Positions 30,451 through 39,266 of a stretch of 64,000 nt of DNA are shown here, piece after piece. Origin of the DNA: Phaeovulum vinaykumarii (GTDB taxonomy: Bacteria > Pseudomonadota > Alphaproteobacteria > Rhodobacterales > Rhodobacteraceae). A program made the translations under genes and the position numbers. How positions within the stretch are numbered: position 1 is the stretch's first letter; the number at the start of each line of letters is the position of its first letter. The stretch spans positions 310,001 to 374,000 of the forward strand of contig NZ_FTOM01000001.1 in assembly GCF_900156695.1 (NCBI RefSeq), given 5' to 3'. The notes beneath the pieces are model-generated. The model made no database searches, was not told where the DNA came from, and worked only from the letters and a program-made list of their open reading frames with translations.

Positions 30451-31581
30451 TTGACGCAAGCCGCCCCGACGCCCGCCCCCGGCCCCCGCTACACGCGGCT
30501 TGTGGCCGAGCTGCCCGCCTCGGTGCCCTTCGTCGGCCCCGAGGCCCAGGAGCGCGCCGCGGGCCGGCCCTTCCGGGCGCGTCTGGGGGCCAATGAAAAC
30601 GGCTTTGGTCCCAGCCCGCGCGCCATTGCCGCCATGGCCGAAGCCGCGGCGGGCGCCTGGATGTATGGCGATTCGCTCAGCCACGACCTGCGCAACGCGC
30701 TGGCCGCCCATCACGGCTGCGCGCCCGAAAACGTCATCGTCGGCGAAGGCATCGACGGGCTTCTGGGCAATCTGGTGCGGCTGGTGGTGGCGCCCGGCGA
30801 CCGGGTGGTGACCTCGGCCGGGGCCTATCCGACCTTCAATTATCATGTCGCGGGCTTTGGCGGCGAACTGGTCTGCGTGCCCTACCGCGGCGACGCCGAA
30901 GATCCGCAAGCCCTGATCGCGCGCGCCGCCGCAGCGGATGCCAAGCTGGTCTATATCTCGAACCCCGACAACCCGATGGCCAGCCATCACGGCCCCCAGG
31001 TGATCCTCGACATGCTGGCCGCGGTGCCGCCCGGCTGCGTCATGGTCCTGGACGAGGCCTATATCGAATTCGCCCCCGACGGCACCGCCCCCGCGATCGA
31101 CCCCGACGATCCGCGCGTGATCCGGATGCGCACCTTTTCAAAGGGATACGGGCTTGCCGGCGCGCGCGTCGGCTATGCGCTGGGCGCACCCGGCCTGATC
31201 GCGGCCTTCGACAAGATCCGCAACCATTTCGGCATGTCGCGGGTCAGCCAGGCCGGGGCGCTGGCCGCGCTGCACGATCAGGACTGGCTGGCTGCGACCT
31301 GCGCCAAGGTCGCCCGCGCCCGCGCGCGCATAGAGGCGATCGCCGCCGAAAACGGGCTTGGCGCCCTGCCCTCGGCCACCAATTTCGTGGCCATCGACTG
31401 CGGCGGCGACGGGGCGCTGGCCACGCGCGTGCTGCACGAGCTGGCCGCGCGCGCGATCTTCGTGCGCAAGCCGTCGGTGGCGCCGCAAGATCGCTGCATC
31501 CGCGTCAGCTGCGGCCCCGATGCCGAGCTGGACGCCCTGGCCGAGGCCCTGCCCGACGCGCTGGCCGCCGCCCGCGGCTGA
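30451..31581 (+). CDS. HisC-like PLP-dependent aminotransferase (class I/II)
   Basis: A 376-residue fold-type I aminotransferase resembling histidinol-phosphate aminotransferases. ARLGANENGFGPSP near 47-60, YISNPDNPM near 168-176, LDEAYIEFA near 200 and the PLP-lysine segment TFSKGYGLAGARVGYALG near 229-246 are all visible. No ATG fits: a TTG at 30451 lies eight bases after AAGGAG, so I take TTG as start; a GTG three codons earlier is inside that site. It is not in a his operon, so a role in aromatic amino acid metabolism is as likely as histidine synthesis. Confidence 0.82.
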   Translation: MTQAAPTPAPGPRYTRLVAELPASVPFVGPEAQERAAGRPFRARLGANENGFGPSPRAIAAMAEAAAGAWMYGDSLSHDLRNALAAHHGCAPENVIVGEGIDGLLGNLVRLVVAPGDRVVTSAGAYPTFNYHVAGFGGELVCVPYRGDAEDPQALIARAAAADAKLVYISNPDNPMASHHGPQVILDMLAAVPPGCVMVLDEAYIEFAPDGTAPAIDPDDPRVIRMRTFSKGYGLAGARVGYALGAPGLIAAFDKIRNHFGMSRVSQAGALAALHDQDWLAATCAKVARARARIEAIAAENGLGALPSATNFVAIDCGGDGALATRVLHELAARAIFVRKPSVAPQDRCIRVSCGPDAELDALAEALPDALAAARG

Positions 31582-31646
31582 CGCCCTCTTGCCCGGCGCC
31601 CTTTTGGCCGGACACGCTTTCGTGTGTGCCGGGTTCTTGACGGGCA

Positions 31647-31684
31647 GGCTCAAATTCATACATTCATGATACATGATTTGAGCC
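31647..31684. promoter_or_regulatory. Dyad in front of the small conserved protein gene
   Basis: GGCTCAAAT (31647-31655) and ATTTGAGCC (31676-31684) form a perfect 9-bp inverted repeat around a 20-base AT-rich centre with repeated ATACATT/ATACATG steps. It ends at the ribosome site of the gene at 31695, so it may be an operator or a translation-controlling hairpin. Confidence 0.55.
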
Positions 31685-31694
31685 GGAGACAGCC

Positions 31695-32093
31695 GTGAAA
31701 CAAAGCCTTCTGATGGAAAAATACCCGGTTTTCGAACTGGAACTGCCGAAATCGGAAACCTCGCTGGGTGATGTCGACGCGGTGATCGCGGCGCTGAAAG
31801 CCCGGATCGACGCCCATCCCAAGGTCGCCTTCATCGCCACCTTCGACCATCACGCCCACACCACCGCCATCGGCGGCGAGATCGCCCCCACGATCGCGGC
31901 GGCCAAGAACATCGTCTTCTGCTTCGGGATCAAGCTGCCCAATCCGCATGTGCTGGCGGTGCGTCCGCGCTCGATCGGCGTGGCGGACATGGGCGATCAC
32001 TTCCACATCAGCTTCCTCGAGCCGCCGATGGAGCTGGCGACGACCGAGATGGAAGCCTGGTGCAAGGCCCTGGCCGACCGCGCCGCAAGCTGA
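31695..32093 (+). CDS. Small conserved protein, DUF6858-like
   Basis: A 132-residue soluble protein that I recognise as similar in pattern to the DUF6858 family: MKQSLLMEKYPVFELELPKS at the N-terminus, FIATFDHHAHT (about 46-56) and AKNIVFCFGIKLPNPHVLAV near 74-93. His-rich FDHHAHT could bind metal, but no activity is established. The start is GTG at 31695 with GGAG six bases before; the first in-frame ATG is at codon 7. It is monocistronic, with a strong dyad overlapping its translation start region. Confidence 0.65.
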   Translation: MKQSLLMEKYPVFELELPKSETSLGDVDAVIAALKARIDAHPKVAFIATFDHHAHTTAIGGEIAPTIAAAKNIVFCFGIKLPNPHVLAVRPRSIGVADMGDHFHISFLEPPMELATTEMEAWCKALADRAAS

Positions 32094-32344
32094 CCGATCG
32101 GCCCCGTCTCCGGCCCGAGGGGCGGGCCGGGGCCAGCCGGCGGCCCGAAGGCCCAAGCTCGGGCCGCCGGACCTTTCCCCTGCGCCCGGACCGGGATCCG
32201 GCGCGCGGGGGGCGAGGCTTCGTCGGGGCGTCCACAGCCGCCCCGCGACACGAGATGACGATTACGCAAGATGACGGGGCGGGGCGCTTTCACGTGGCAG
32301 GCTCAGGGTCACGCAAGATGAAAGGCCCGACGCGTCGTCTTCAC
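32094..32344 (+). other. Non-coding stretch that may encode an sRNA
   Basis: No gene recognised. It leads into a very strong terminator at 32345 although the nearest stop codon is 250 bases upstream. A direct repeat ACGCAAGATGA (about 32264 and 32309) and a CTTTCA/TGAAAG pair (from about 32287) suggest a structured RNA in 32240-32385. Confidence 0.35.
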
Positions 32345-32385
32345 GGCGGTGGTGCATGCCCTCCGGTGCACCACCGCCTTTTTTT
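32345..32385 (+). terminator. Strong Rho-independent terminator, orphan
   Basis: Perfect 12-bp stem GGCGGTGGTGCA/TGCACCACCGCC with a 10-base loop, followed by seven T. Confidence 0.88.
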
Positions 32386-32456
32386 GTGAATGACGTGGCA
32401 GGGCGCGCGGGACGATGCCCCCCCGAACGAGGCGGGCGCGCGCCCTGCGCGGGCGT

Positions 32457-33725
32457 CTATTCCGCCGCCTGCCCCCCGCCCGCCTGCCCGCCCGCCTGAC
32501 CGCCCACCTGCCCGCCGCGCGCGATTTCGGCGGCGGCCGCGGCCAGCCCCCCCGCCCCATGGGTGATGCCCAGCGCCTGAAGCCCTGCCTCCATCACCGA
32601 CAGAACGCCCAGCGTCATATGCGCGCTGACATGGCCCATATGCGCCACGCGCAGGAAATCCCCGAAGGCGGGGCTGCGGGGCTCGGCCATGCCCAGACCG
32701 ATGCCCAGCGTCACGCCGGCCTCGGCCTCGCACCAGGCGCGCAGCCGCTCGGCGCCGCCGCCCCCGATCCGCGCCGCGGTGACCGAAGCCGCCCGATAAC
32801 GCCGGTCGGCCACGTTCAGCGCGATGTCGCAGCCCGCCCCCGCCCCGGCGATGCCCCAGGTCTCGAAGGCGGCCCAGACGGCGGCGGACAGGCGCGCATG
32901 GCGGGCCCAGACGGCCTCGATCCCCTCTTCGTCCAGGATCATCGTCAGCGATTCGCGCAGGCCGAACAGGTGGTGCGTCGGCGCCGTGCCGCAGAAGTTC
33001 TGCCAGAATTCGGCGGCGCCCACGCGCCGCTCCCAATCCCAATAGGGCGTGCGCAGATCCGACCCGTGACAGGCCGCCAGCGCCCGGTCCGAGATCCACA
33101 GAAAGCCCAGCCCCGGCGGCACCATCAGCCCTTTCTGGCTGGCCGAGACCAGCACGTCGACGCCCCAGAGATCCATCTCCATCACGTCGCAACCCAGCGA
33201 GGCAATCGCATCGACCGCCAGAAGCGCGGGGTGGCCCGCCGCATCCATCGCCGCGCGCAGGGCGGGAATGTCGTTGCGGATCGAGGTCGCGGTGTCGACA
33301 TGGCTGACCAGGACCGCGCGGATGCGCCGGTCGGTGTCGGCGCGCAAGGCGGCCTCAAGGCGGGCGGGGTCGGCGGGGTGCGACAGGCCGAAGTCGATCA
33401 CCTCGACATCCACCCCCATCGCACGGGCCGATTCGGCCCAGCCGAGCCCGAAGCGCCCCGTCGCCAGAACCAGCGCCCGATCCCCGCGCGAGAAGAGGTT
33501 GGCATTCGCCGCCTCCCAGGTGCCGTGGCCGTTGGCGATATAGATCGCCACGTTCTGCGTGGTGCGCGCCACCCGCCGCAGGTCGGGCTTGATCCCGGCC
33601 AGCATGTCCACGATCTCGCCGGCATAGATGTTGGGCGCGGGGCGGTGCATCGCCGCCAGCACCCGGTCGGGCATGGTCGAGGGGCCGGGGATGGCAAGAT
33701 AGGGGCGTCCGTAGGCAAGGCTCAT
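32457..33725 (-). CDS. Class V PLP-dependent aminotransferase, serine/alanine-glyoxylate type
   Basis: A 422-residue fold-type I aminotransferase similar to serine--glyoxylate and alanine--glyoxylate aminotransferases. The N-terminus YLAIPGPSTMPDRVLAAM (about 9-26) is typical, IYIANGHGTWEAANAN near 60-75 binds cofactor phosphate, VDAIASLGCDVMEMD near 170-184 contains the PLP Asp, and SASQKGLMVPPGLGF near 193-207 contains the Schiff-base Lys. The C-terminus ends in a low-complexity GGQ/GGQAGG tail of about 20 residues that is not part of the fold. RBS GGAG lies eight bases before the ATG. Exact amino donor is not predictable. Confidence 0.82.
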   Translation of the reverse strand: MSLAYGRPYLAIPGPSTMPDRVLAAMHRPAPNIYAGEIVDMLAGIKPDLRRVARTTQNVAIYIANGHGTWEAANANLFSRGDRALVLATGRFGLGWAESARAMGVDVEVIDFGLSHPADPARLEAALRADTDRRIRAVLVSHVDTATSIRNDIPALRAAMDAAGHPALLAVDAIASLGCDVMEMDLWGVDVLVSASQKGLMVPPGLGFLWISDRALAACHGSDLRTPYWDWERRVGAAEFWQNFCGTAPTHHLFGLRESLTMILDEEGIEAVWARHARLSAAVWAAFETWGIAGAGAGCDIALNVADRRYRAASVTAARIGGGGAERLRAWCEAEAGVTLGIGLGMAEPRSPAFGDFLRVAHMGHVSAHMTLGVLSVMEAGLQALGITHGAGGLAAAAAEIARGGQVGGQAGGQAGGGQAAE

Positions 33726-33967
33726 CGGGGGGACTCCATCAAACTATGGTTCTGGCTAAGCCCCGCGCGCGGGCGGGTCAACGCCGCGTGCAAGGGGCCG
33801 CGTGCACGGGGCCGCGTGCAAGGGGCCCGCCGCATGGCCCGGATGCCGCGCGCGCAAGAAGGCCCGCCGCGGCACGCTTGCACGCGAAGGGGCAAGCCGC
33901 TATCCCCGACGCCACCCGCAAGGCCGCGCCCCTTCCGCGCGCGGCGCGACATGAGGGCCCCTTCCCC

Positions 33968-35806
33968 GTGACCGACCCGACGCCGCCCAAAGCCACCGAC
34001 GCCCCCGCCGACAAGAACCGGGGCACGCCCCCCGAGCCCGTGCTGAGCATCCCCGGAACGGGCCGCGCGGCGGATTACGACTCGTGGCCGCTTCTGCGCC
34101 GTCTGTGGCGCGACTATCTGCATGCACAGCTGGGCTGGATGATCCTGGCCGGGCTGTTCATGGCGATCGAGGGCTCGACGCTGGGCGCGCTGAGCTATCT
34201 GCTCCAGCCGCTCTTCGACAAGGTCTTCGCGGGCGGCAACCATGGCTTCGTCTGGCTGGTGGGCGGCGCGATCCTGATGCTGTTCGTCATCCGCGCGGGC
34301 ACCTCGATCGGCTATCAGACGCTGCTGACGCGGATCTCGCTGGGGTCTTCGACGGCGATGCAGGTGGATCTGTTCCGCCACCTGCTGACGCTCGATGCGG
34401 CCTTTTTCCTGCGCAACCCGCCCGGCGCGCTGATCGAACGCGTGCAGGGCGACACGATGGCGGTTCAGGGCGTGTGGCGGGTGTTCATCACCGGCGCCGG
34501 GCGCGACACGATCTCGCTGGTGGCGCTGGCCTCGGTCGCGGTCAGCATCGACCCGGTCTGGACGCTGACCGCGGTGGTGGGGGCGCCGGCGCTGATCGTG
34601 CCCACGGCGCTGGTGCAACGCTATATCCGGCGCAAGACCTCGGCCATGCGCGAGCAATCGGGCCAGCGCGCCACCCGCCTGGACGAGGTGCTGCACGGCA
34701 TCGCCTCGGTGCGGCTGAACCGGATGGAAGCCTATCAGACCGACCGCTTCGCTCGCATCGTCGATGCGATCCGCGTCACCCAGATCAAGACCGCCGCTTC
34801 GGCCGCGGCGATCCCGGCGCTGATCGACGTGGTGACGGGGCTGGGCTTCTTCGGGGTGCTGATGCTGGCCTCGGGCGACATCATCGCGGGCACGCGCTCG
34901 GTGGGGGAATTCATGTCCTTCTTCGCGGCGATGGCGCTGGCCTTCCAGCCGCTGCGCCGCCTGGGCGGGCTGTCGGGCACCTGGCAGACCGCCGCGGCCA
35001 GCCTCGAGCGGATCTATCGCCTTCTCGACACCGCGCCCACGATCCGCGACCCGGCCCAGCCGCGCACGCCCCCCGCCGGCGCCCCCGAGATCCGGCTGTC
35101 GGGCGTGCATCTGGCCTATGACGGCACGCCGGTCCTGCGCGGGCTGGATTTCACCGCCGCACCGGGCCAGACCACCGCCATCGTCGGGCCTTCGGGTGCG
35201 GGCAAGAGCACGGTCTTCAACCTGCTGACGCGCATGGTCGATCCCGATCAGGGCGCGGTCACGGTGGGCGGCGTCGATGTGCGTGCGCTGCGCCTGGCCG
35301 ATCTGCGCGGGCTGTTCGCGCTGGTCGCGCAGGAAACCGCGCTCTTTGACGAGACCATCGCCGAGAACATCCTTCTGGGGCGCCAGGACGTGCCCCCCGA
35401 AAAGCTGGCCCGCGCGCTCGAGGCCGCGCATGTCACGGGCTTCCTGCCGATGCTGCCGCGCGGCATCGAGACCCCGGCCGGGCCGCGCGGTGCGGCCCTT
35501 TCGGGCGGGCAGCGCCAGCGCGTGGCGATCGCGCGCGCGATCCTGCGCGACGCGCCGGTCCTGCTGCTCGACGAGGCGACCTCGGCGCTCGATGCCGCCT
35601 CCGAGGCCGAGGTTCAGGCCGCGCTCGAGACCGCCGCGCGCGGACGCACCACGCTGGTGATCGCGCATCGTCTGGCCACGGTGCGCGGCGCCGACAAGAT
35701 CATCGTGCTCGATCACGGCCGGGTGGTCGAGGAAGGCACGCATGACGACCTGATGCGCCGCGACGGCACCTATGCCGCGCTCTGCCGGATGCAGTTCACC
35801 GACTGA
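33968..35806 (+). CDS. MsbA-like ABC exporter, fused membrane and ATPase domains
   Basis: A 612-residue half-transporter. Six membrane helices occupy about residues 50-340, followed by the ATPase domain with Walker A VGPSGAGKST near 400, signature LSGGQRQRVAIARA near 507 and Walker B VLLLDEATSALD near 528. The architecture fits lipid A/lipid or multidrug exporters. No ATG begins the natural N-terminus; the GTG at 33968 (MTDPTPPKATDAP) follows GAGGGCC by nine bases and avoids a Pro/Arg-rich upstream extension. The N-terminal 35 residues are Pro-rich and probably disordered. The gene stands alone, so cargo cannot be inferred. Confidence 0.82.
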   Translation: MTDPTPPKATDAPADKNRGTPPEPVLSIPGTGRAADYDSWPLLRRLWRDYLHAQLGWMILAGLFMAIEGSTLGALSYLLQPLFDKVFAGGNHGFVWLVGGAILMLFVIRAGTSIGYQTLLTRISLGSSTAMQVDLFRHLLTLDAAFFLRNPPGALIERVQGDTMAVQGVWRVFITGAGRDTISLVALASVAVSIDPVWTLTAVVGAPALIVPTALVQRYIRRKTSAMREQSGQRATRLDEVLHGIASVRLNRMEAYQTDRFARIVDAIRVTQIKTAASAAAIPALIDVVTGLGFFGVLMLASGDIIAGTRSVGEFMSFFAAMALAFQPLRRLGGLSGTWQTAAASLERIYRLLDTAPTIRDPAQPRTPPAGAPEIRLSGVHLAYDGTPVLRGLDFTAAPGQTTAIVGPSGAGKSTVFNLLTRMVDPDQGAVTVGGVDVRALRLADLRGLFALVAQETALFDETIAENILLGRQDVPPEKLARALEAAHVTGFLPMLPRGIETPAGPRGAALSGGQRQRVAIARAILRDAPVLLLDEATSALDAASEAEVQAALETAARGRTTLVIAHRLATVRGADKIIVLDHGRVVEEGTHDDLMRRDGTYAALCRMQFTD

Positions 35807-35949
35807 CGCGATGCGCAGCACCGGCGGCCCCCCGGCCGCATCCCTGCCGCATCGGGGAAATGCCGGGGCGAGAGGCGGTTTTTTCGGCGCGCCCCCTTTC
35901 CCAAGGGGGCGTCCCGCCCCATCATCACCCTGAAACGGAGGGCCTGAGC

Positions 35950-36711
35950 ATGACCGAGCCTCGCAGCATCCTGAGCCTGACCGGCGCCGACGTGATCCCC
36001 TTCCTCCAGGGGCTGGTCAGCAATGACCTGCGCCACCTCGACCGCAGCGCCGTCCACACCGCGCTGCTGACCCCGCAGGGCAAGTATCTGGCCGATTTCT
36101 TCGTGATCGGCCGCCCGGACGGGGCGCTGATCGACGTGGATGCGCGGCTGGAACAGGATCTGGTGCGGCGGCTGTCGATGTACAAGCTGCGCGCCGATGT
36201 CACCATCGCCCCCAGCCCCGAAGGCGTGATCTGCGGCACCGGCCCCGCCCCGGACGGCGCGCTGAGCGATCCGCGCCACCCCGGCATGGGCTGGCGGCTC
36301 TATGGCACCGACCTGCCGCCGCAGCCGGACGGCATCGACTGGGACGCGCTGCGGGTGGCCCATGTCGTGCCCGCGACGCTGGTCGAGCTGATCCCGAACG
36401 AGAGCTATATCCTCGAGGCCGGGTTCGAACGCCTGCACGGCGTCGATTTCCGCAAGGGCTGCTATGTCGGCCAGGAGGTCACCGCGCGGATGAAGCACAA
36501 GACCGAACTGAAGCGCGGGCTGGTGCGGGTTGCGATCGCGGGCACGCCCCCCGCCCCCGGCACCGCCATCGAGACGGGCGCGGGCCGCGAGGTCGGGCGG
36601 CTGACCACCGTTTCGGGCCAGGCGGGGCTGGCGATGCTGCGCCTGGACCACGCCGCCGAGGATCTGCACGCAGGCGGCGCCCGCATCACGCTTGGCCCCG
36701 ATCCGGCCTGA
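35950..36711 (+). CDS. ygfZ: Folate-binding YgfZ/CAF17-like protein
   Basis: A 253-residue tetrahydrofolate-dependent protein of the GcvT-like YgfZ family, which helps maturation or repair of certain Fe-S enzymes. The signature KGCYVGQEVTARMKHK is visible near 174-189, with the reactive Cys in KGCYVGQE. The N-terminal FLQGLVSNDLRHL segment is typical. The ATG at 35950 has GGAGG nine bases before it; a longer frame upstream is not supported. The neighbouring mrp (Fe-S carrier) is 11 kb away and not linked. Confidence 0.88.
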   Translation: MTEPRSILSLTGADVIPFLQGLVSNDLRHLDRSAVHTALLTPQGKYLADFFVIGRPDGALIDVDARLEQDLVRRLSMYKLRADVTIAPSPEGVICGTGPAPDGALSDPRHPGMGWRLYGTDLPPQPDGIDWDALRVAHVVPATLVELIPNESYILEAGFERLHGVDFRKGCYVGQEVTARMKHKTELKRGLVRVAIAGTPPAPGTAIETGAGREVGRLTTVSGQAGLAMLRLDHAAEDLHAGGARITLGPDPA

Positions 36712-36958
36712 CCCCCAAGGCCCCCGCCCGCGTGGCAGAGCGTCGCACGGGCCCCACGGCAAAGGGGCCAGCAATGGGGGCCAGCGCGCCGCAGCGCGGC
36801 AAGACCGGGCCCCGCGGCGGGCAATCCGCGCCGGCCGGCGTCCGGCCCCCGGCGCCGCAGTGCAGCGCCGCCCCTGCCCGGACAGCGCCGCGCCCAAACG
36901 GTAAATTTTTTGTGCAGACGCCCCGATTTCCGCATGTTAGCGTTTTCATGCCGAGATC

Positions 36959-39112
36959 ATGATCGCTTCTGCCGTGACAATGACCGTTTCGCATACGCCC
37001 CCGCCGGCCTGGCTGGCCATCGCCGTCAAGACGTGGTTCCGCGTCAGGCACGGCGGCGCCTGGCCGCCCCCGTCCGACGGGCCCGTGGTCTTCGTGGCCA
37101 ACCATCTCAGCCTGATCGACGCGCCCCTGATCGCGCTTCTGGCCGGGCGGCGCTGTCTGGTGGCGATGCATGCCCACCCGCCCCAGCACGGGATCGCCGG
37201 CTGGCTGTGGCGCCGCGCCGGGGTCGAGCGGCTGGACGTGAACGACCCCCATCAGCTGCGCGACTTCCTGCACCGCGTGCGCGCCGGCGAAAGCGCCATC
37301 GTCTTTCCCGAGGCCCGCATGTCGCGCCACGGCGCGCTGATGAAGGTCTATCCCGAGGCCGCCAAGCTGGTGCGTTCGACCCGCGCGCCGGTGGTGCCCG
37401 TCCATCTCGAGGGGACCGAACTGTCGGTCTGGTCGCCCGAAAAGGCGGGCCAGCCCCGGCGCTGGCGCCCGCGGGTGCATGTCGAGATCGGCGCCCCCCG
37501 GCCACTGGCTGCCGAGGGCGAGAGCCAGGGCGCCACCGGCAACGTGCTGGGCGACCTGCTCGAGGAGACGCGCTTCCGCGCGCTCAGCCGCTGGTCGAGC
37601 GTGCCGGCGGTGCTGGCGGAAACCGCGCGGCGACTGGGCGGGGGGCTGCGGGTCATCGAAGACCCGCTGGGCAACGCGCTGACCTTCCGGCGCATCTTCA
37701 TCGCCGCCGCGGCGCTGGGCGAACGGCTGCGCCGGCGCACCGACCCCGCCGAGATCGTGGGCGTGCTGCTGCCGGGCGTGGCCACCGTTCCGGCCGTGCT
37801 CTGCGCGCTCTGGCGCGAGGGGCGGGTGCCGGCGCTTCTCAATCCCACGCTGGGGCCGGGACCGGCGCGCGGGGCGCTGGGCGTGGCCGGTATCCGCCGG
37901 GTTCTGAGCAGCCGCGCCTTCGTCGAACAGGCCGATCTGGGGCCGATGATCCGCCGCTTCGAGGAAGACGGGATCGAGCTGATCTGGACCGAGGATCTGC
38001 GCGCCGAGATCGGCACCGGGCGCCGCCTTCTGGCCGCCCTTGCGTCGCTGCGCCAGCGCCGGATCCCGCGCGAAACCCCGGCGGTGGTGCTGTTCACCTC
38101 GGGCACGGAAGGCGCGCCCAAGGCGGTGCTGCTCAGCCACGCCAACCTTCTGGCCAATGTGGCGCAGCTGCGCGCGCGCACCGATGTCGCGCCCGCCGAC
38201 CGGGTGCTGACGGCGCTGCCGCTCTTTCATGCGCTGGGGCTGACGGGGGGCCTTCTCTTCCCGCTGGTCTGCGGAGCGCGCACGCTGATCTACCCCACGC
38301 CGCTGCATTACAAGGTCATTCCCGAACTGGCCTATGCGCATCAGGCCACGATCATCTTCGGCACCGACACCTTTCTTGCCGGTTGGGGCCGGCGCGCCGA
38401 TCCGCATGATTTCGCCTCGGTGCGCGCGGCCATCGCCGGGGCCGAGCCGGTCAAGCCCTCGACCCGGACACTGTGGATCGACCGCTTCGGCGTGCGCATC
38501 ATCGAAGGCTATGGCGCCACCGAAGCCGCGCCGGTGCTGGCGCTCAACACCCCCACCTGCGACCGTTTCGGCACCGTGGGGCAGTTCCTGCCCGGCATCG
38601 AGACGCGGCTCGAACAGGTGCCCGGCATCCCCGGCGCGCGGCTCTGGGTGCGCGGCCCCAACGTGATGCTGGGCTACATGCGCGCCGATCGTCCCGGCGT
38701 GCTCGAGCCCCTGACCGACGGCTGGTATGACACCGGCGACGCGGTCTCGATCACGCCCGACGGCTTTGTCACGCTGGAAGGGCGGATCAAGCGGTTCGCC
38801 AAGATCGGCGGCGAGATGGTGTCGCTGGCGGCGGTCGAACGGCTGGCCGCACAGACCTGGCCCGAGGCCTCGGTCGCGGCGATCGCGCTGCCCGATGCCC
38901 GCAAGGGCGAGCGGATCGTTCTGGCCGTGGTGGGCACGCAGCCCCGGCGCGCCGCCCTTCAGGAGCGCGCGCGCGCCGAGGGCCTGGGCGAATTGCTGCT
39001 GCCCGCCGAGATCGTGGCGCTGGACGAGATCCCGCTTCTGGCCTCGGGCAAGACGAATTACCCCGAACTCACCCGCCGCCTGACCGAGGTCGCGCAGGCG
39101 CAGGCGTCCTGA
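36959..39112 (+). CDS. Acyltransferase-AMP ligase fusion (Aas-like)
   Basis: A 717-residue two-domain protein. The first 220 residues are a PlsC-type 1-acylglycerophosphate acyltransferase domain with VANHLSLID (HX4D, His49-Asp54) and FPEARMSRHG near 115-124. From about 230 an ANL-superfamily acyl ligase follows with LFTSGTEGAPKAV near 377-389, YGATEAAPV near 515 and GWYDTGDAVS near 588. The same order is found in Aas, which reacylates lysophospholipids using acyl-ACP. Unlike the E. coli enzyme there is no membrane transporter domain fused. The ATG at 36959 has only a weak ribosome site, and the upstream AT-rich GGTAAATTTTTTG island may hold the promoter. Confidence 0.8.
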   Translation: MIASAVTMTVSHTPPPAWLAIAVKTWFRVRHGGAWPPPSDGPVVFVANHLSLIDAPLIALLAGRRCLVAMHAHPPQHGIAGWLWRRAGVERLDVNDPHQLRDFLHRVRAGESAIVFPEARMSRHGALMKVYPEAAKLVRSTRAPVVPVHLEGTELSVWSPEKAGQPRRWRPRVHVEIGAPRPLAAEGESQGATGNVLGDLLEETRFRALSRWSSVPAVLAETARRLGGGLRVIEDPLGNALTFRRIFIAAAALGERLRRRTDPAEIVGVLLPGVATVPAVLCALWREGRVPALLNPTLGPGPARGALGVAGIRRVLSSRAFVEQADLGPMIRRFEEDGIELIWTEDLRAEIGTGRRLLAALASLRQRRIPRETPAVVLFTSGTEGAPKAVLLSHANLLANVAQLRARTDVAPADRVLTALPLFHALGLTGGLLFPLVCGARTLIYPTPLHYKVIPELAYAHQATIIFGTDTFLAGWGRRADPHDFASVRAAIAGAEPVKPSTRTLWIDRFGVRIIEGYGATEAAPVLALNTPTCDRFGTVGQFLPGIETRLEQVPGIPGARLWVRGPNVMLGYMRADRPGVLEPLTDGWYDTGDAVSITPDGFVTLEGRIKRFAKIGGEMVSLAAVERLAAQTWPEASVAAIALPDARKGERIVLAVVGTQPRRAALQERARAEGLGELLLPAEIVALDEIPLLASGKTNYPELTRRLTEVAQAQAS

Positions 39113-39119
39113 CGCGCCG

Positions 39120-39185
39120 GAGGGAGAGGCCAGACGGGGGGGGCCAGACGGGAGGCCCAGACGGGGAGGGGGGAGGCCAGACGCC
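39120..39185. repeat. Short degenerate tandem repeat
   Basis: Four imperfect copies of a roughly 15-base unit with core GGCCAGACGGG lie between the Aas-like gene and the DASS carrier gene. Purely G-rich on the plus strand; likely a slippage product. Confidence 0.6.
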
Positions 39186-39266
39186 GCAGGGTCGTGCCAA
39201 CGACATCTCGGGGCCCTAGATTGACGAGAACCGCCCCCAATCGCCCCGGACCCCAGGCACGACACC

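Noticed and set aside
32850-33725. Histidinol-phosphate or phosphoserine aminotransferase identity for the class V enzyme
   Set aside because: Motif order and the N-terminal IPGPSTMPDRVL fit glyoxylate-type class V enzymes better.
35890-35911. Terminator between the ABC exporter and ygfZ
   Set aside because: An 8-bp stem is present but no T run follows; the T run precedes it.
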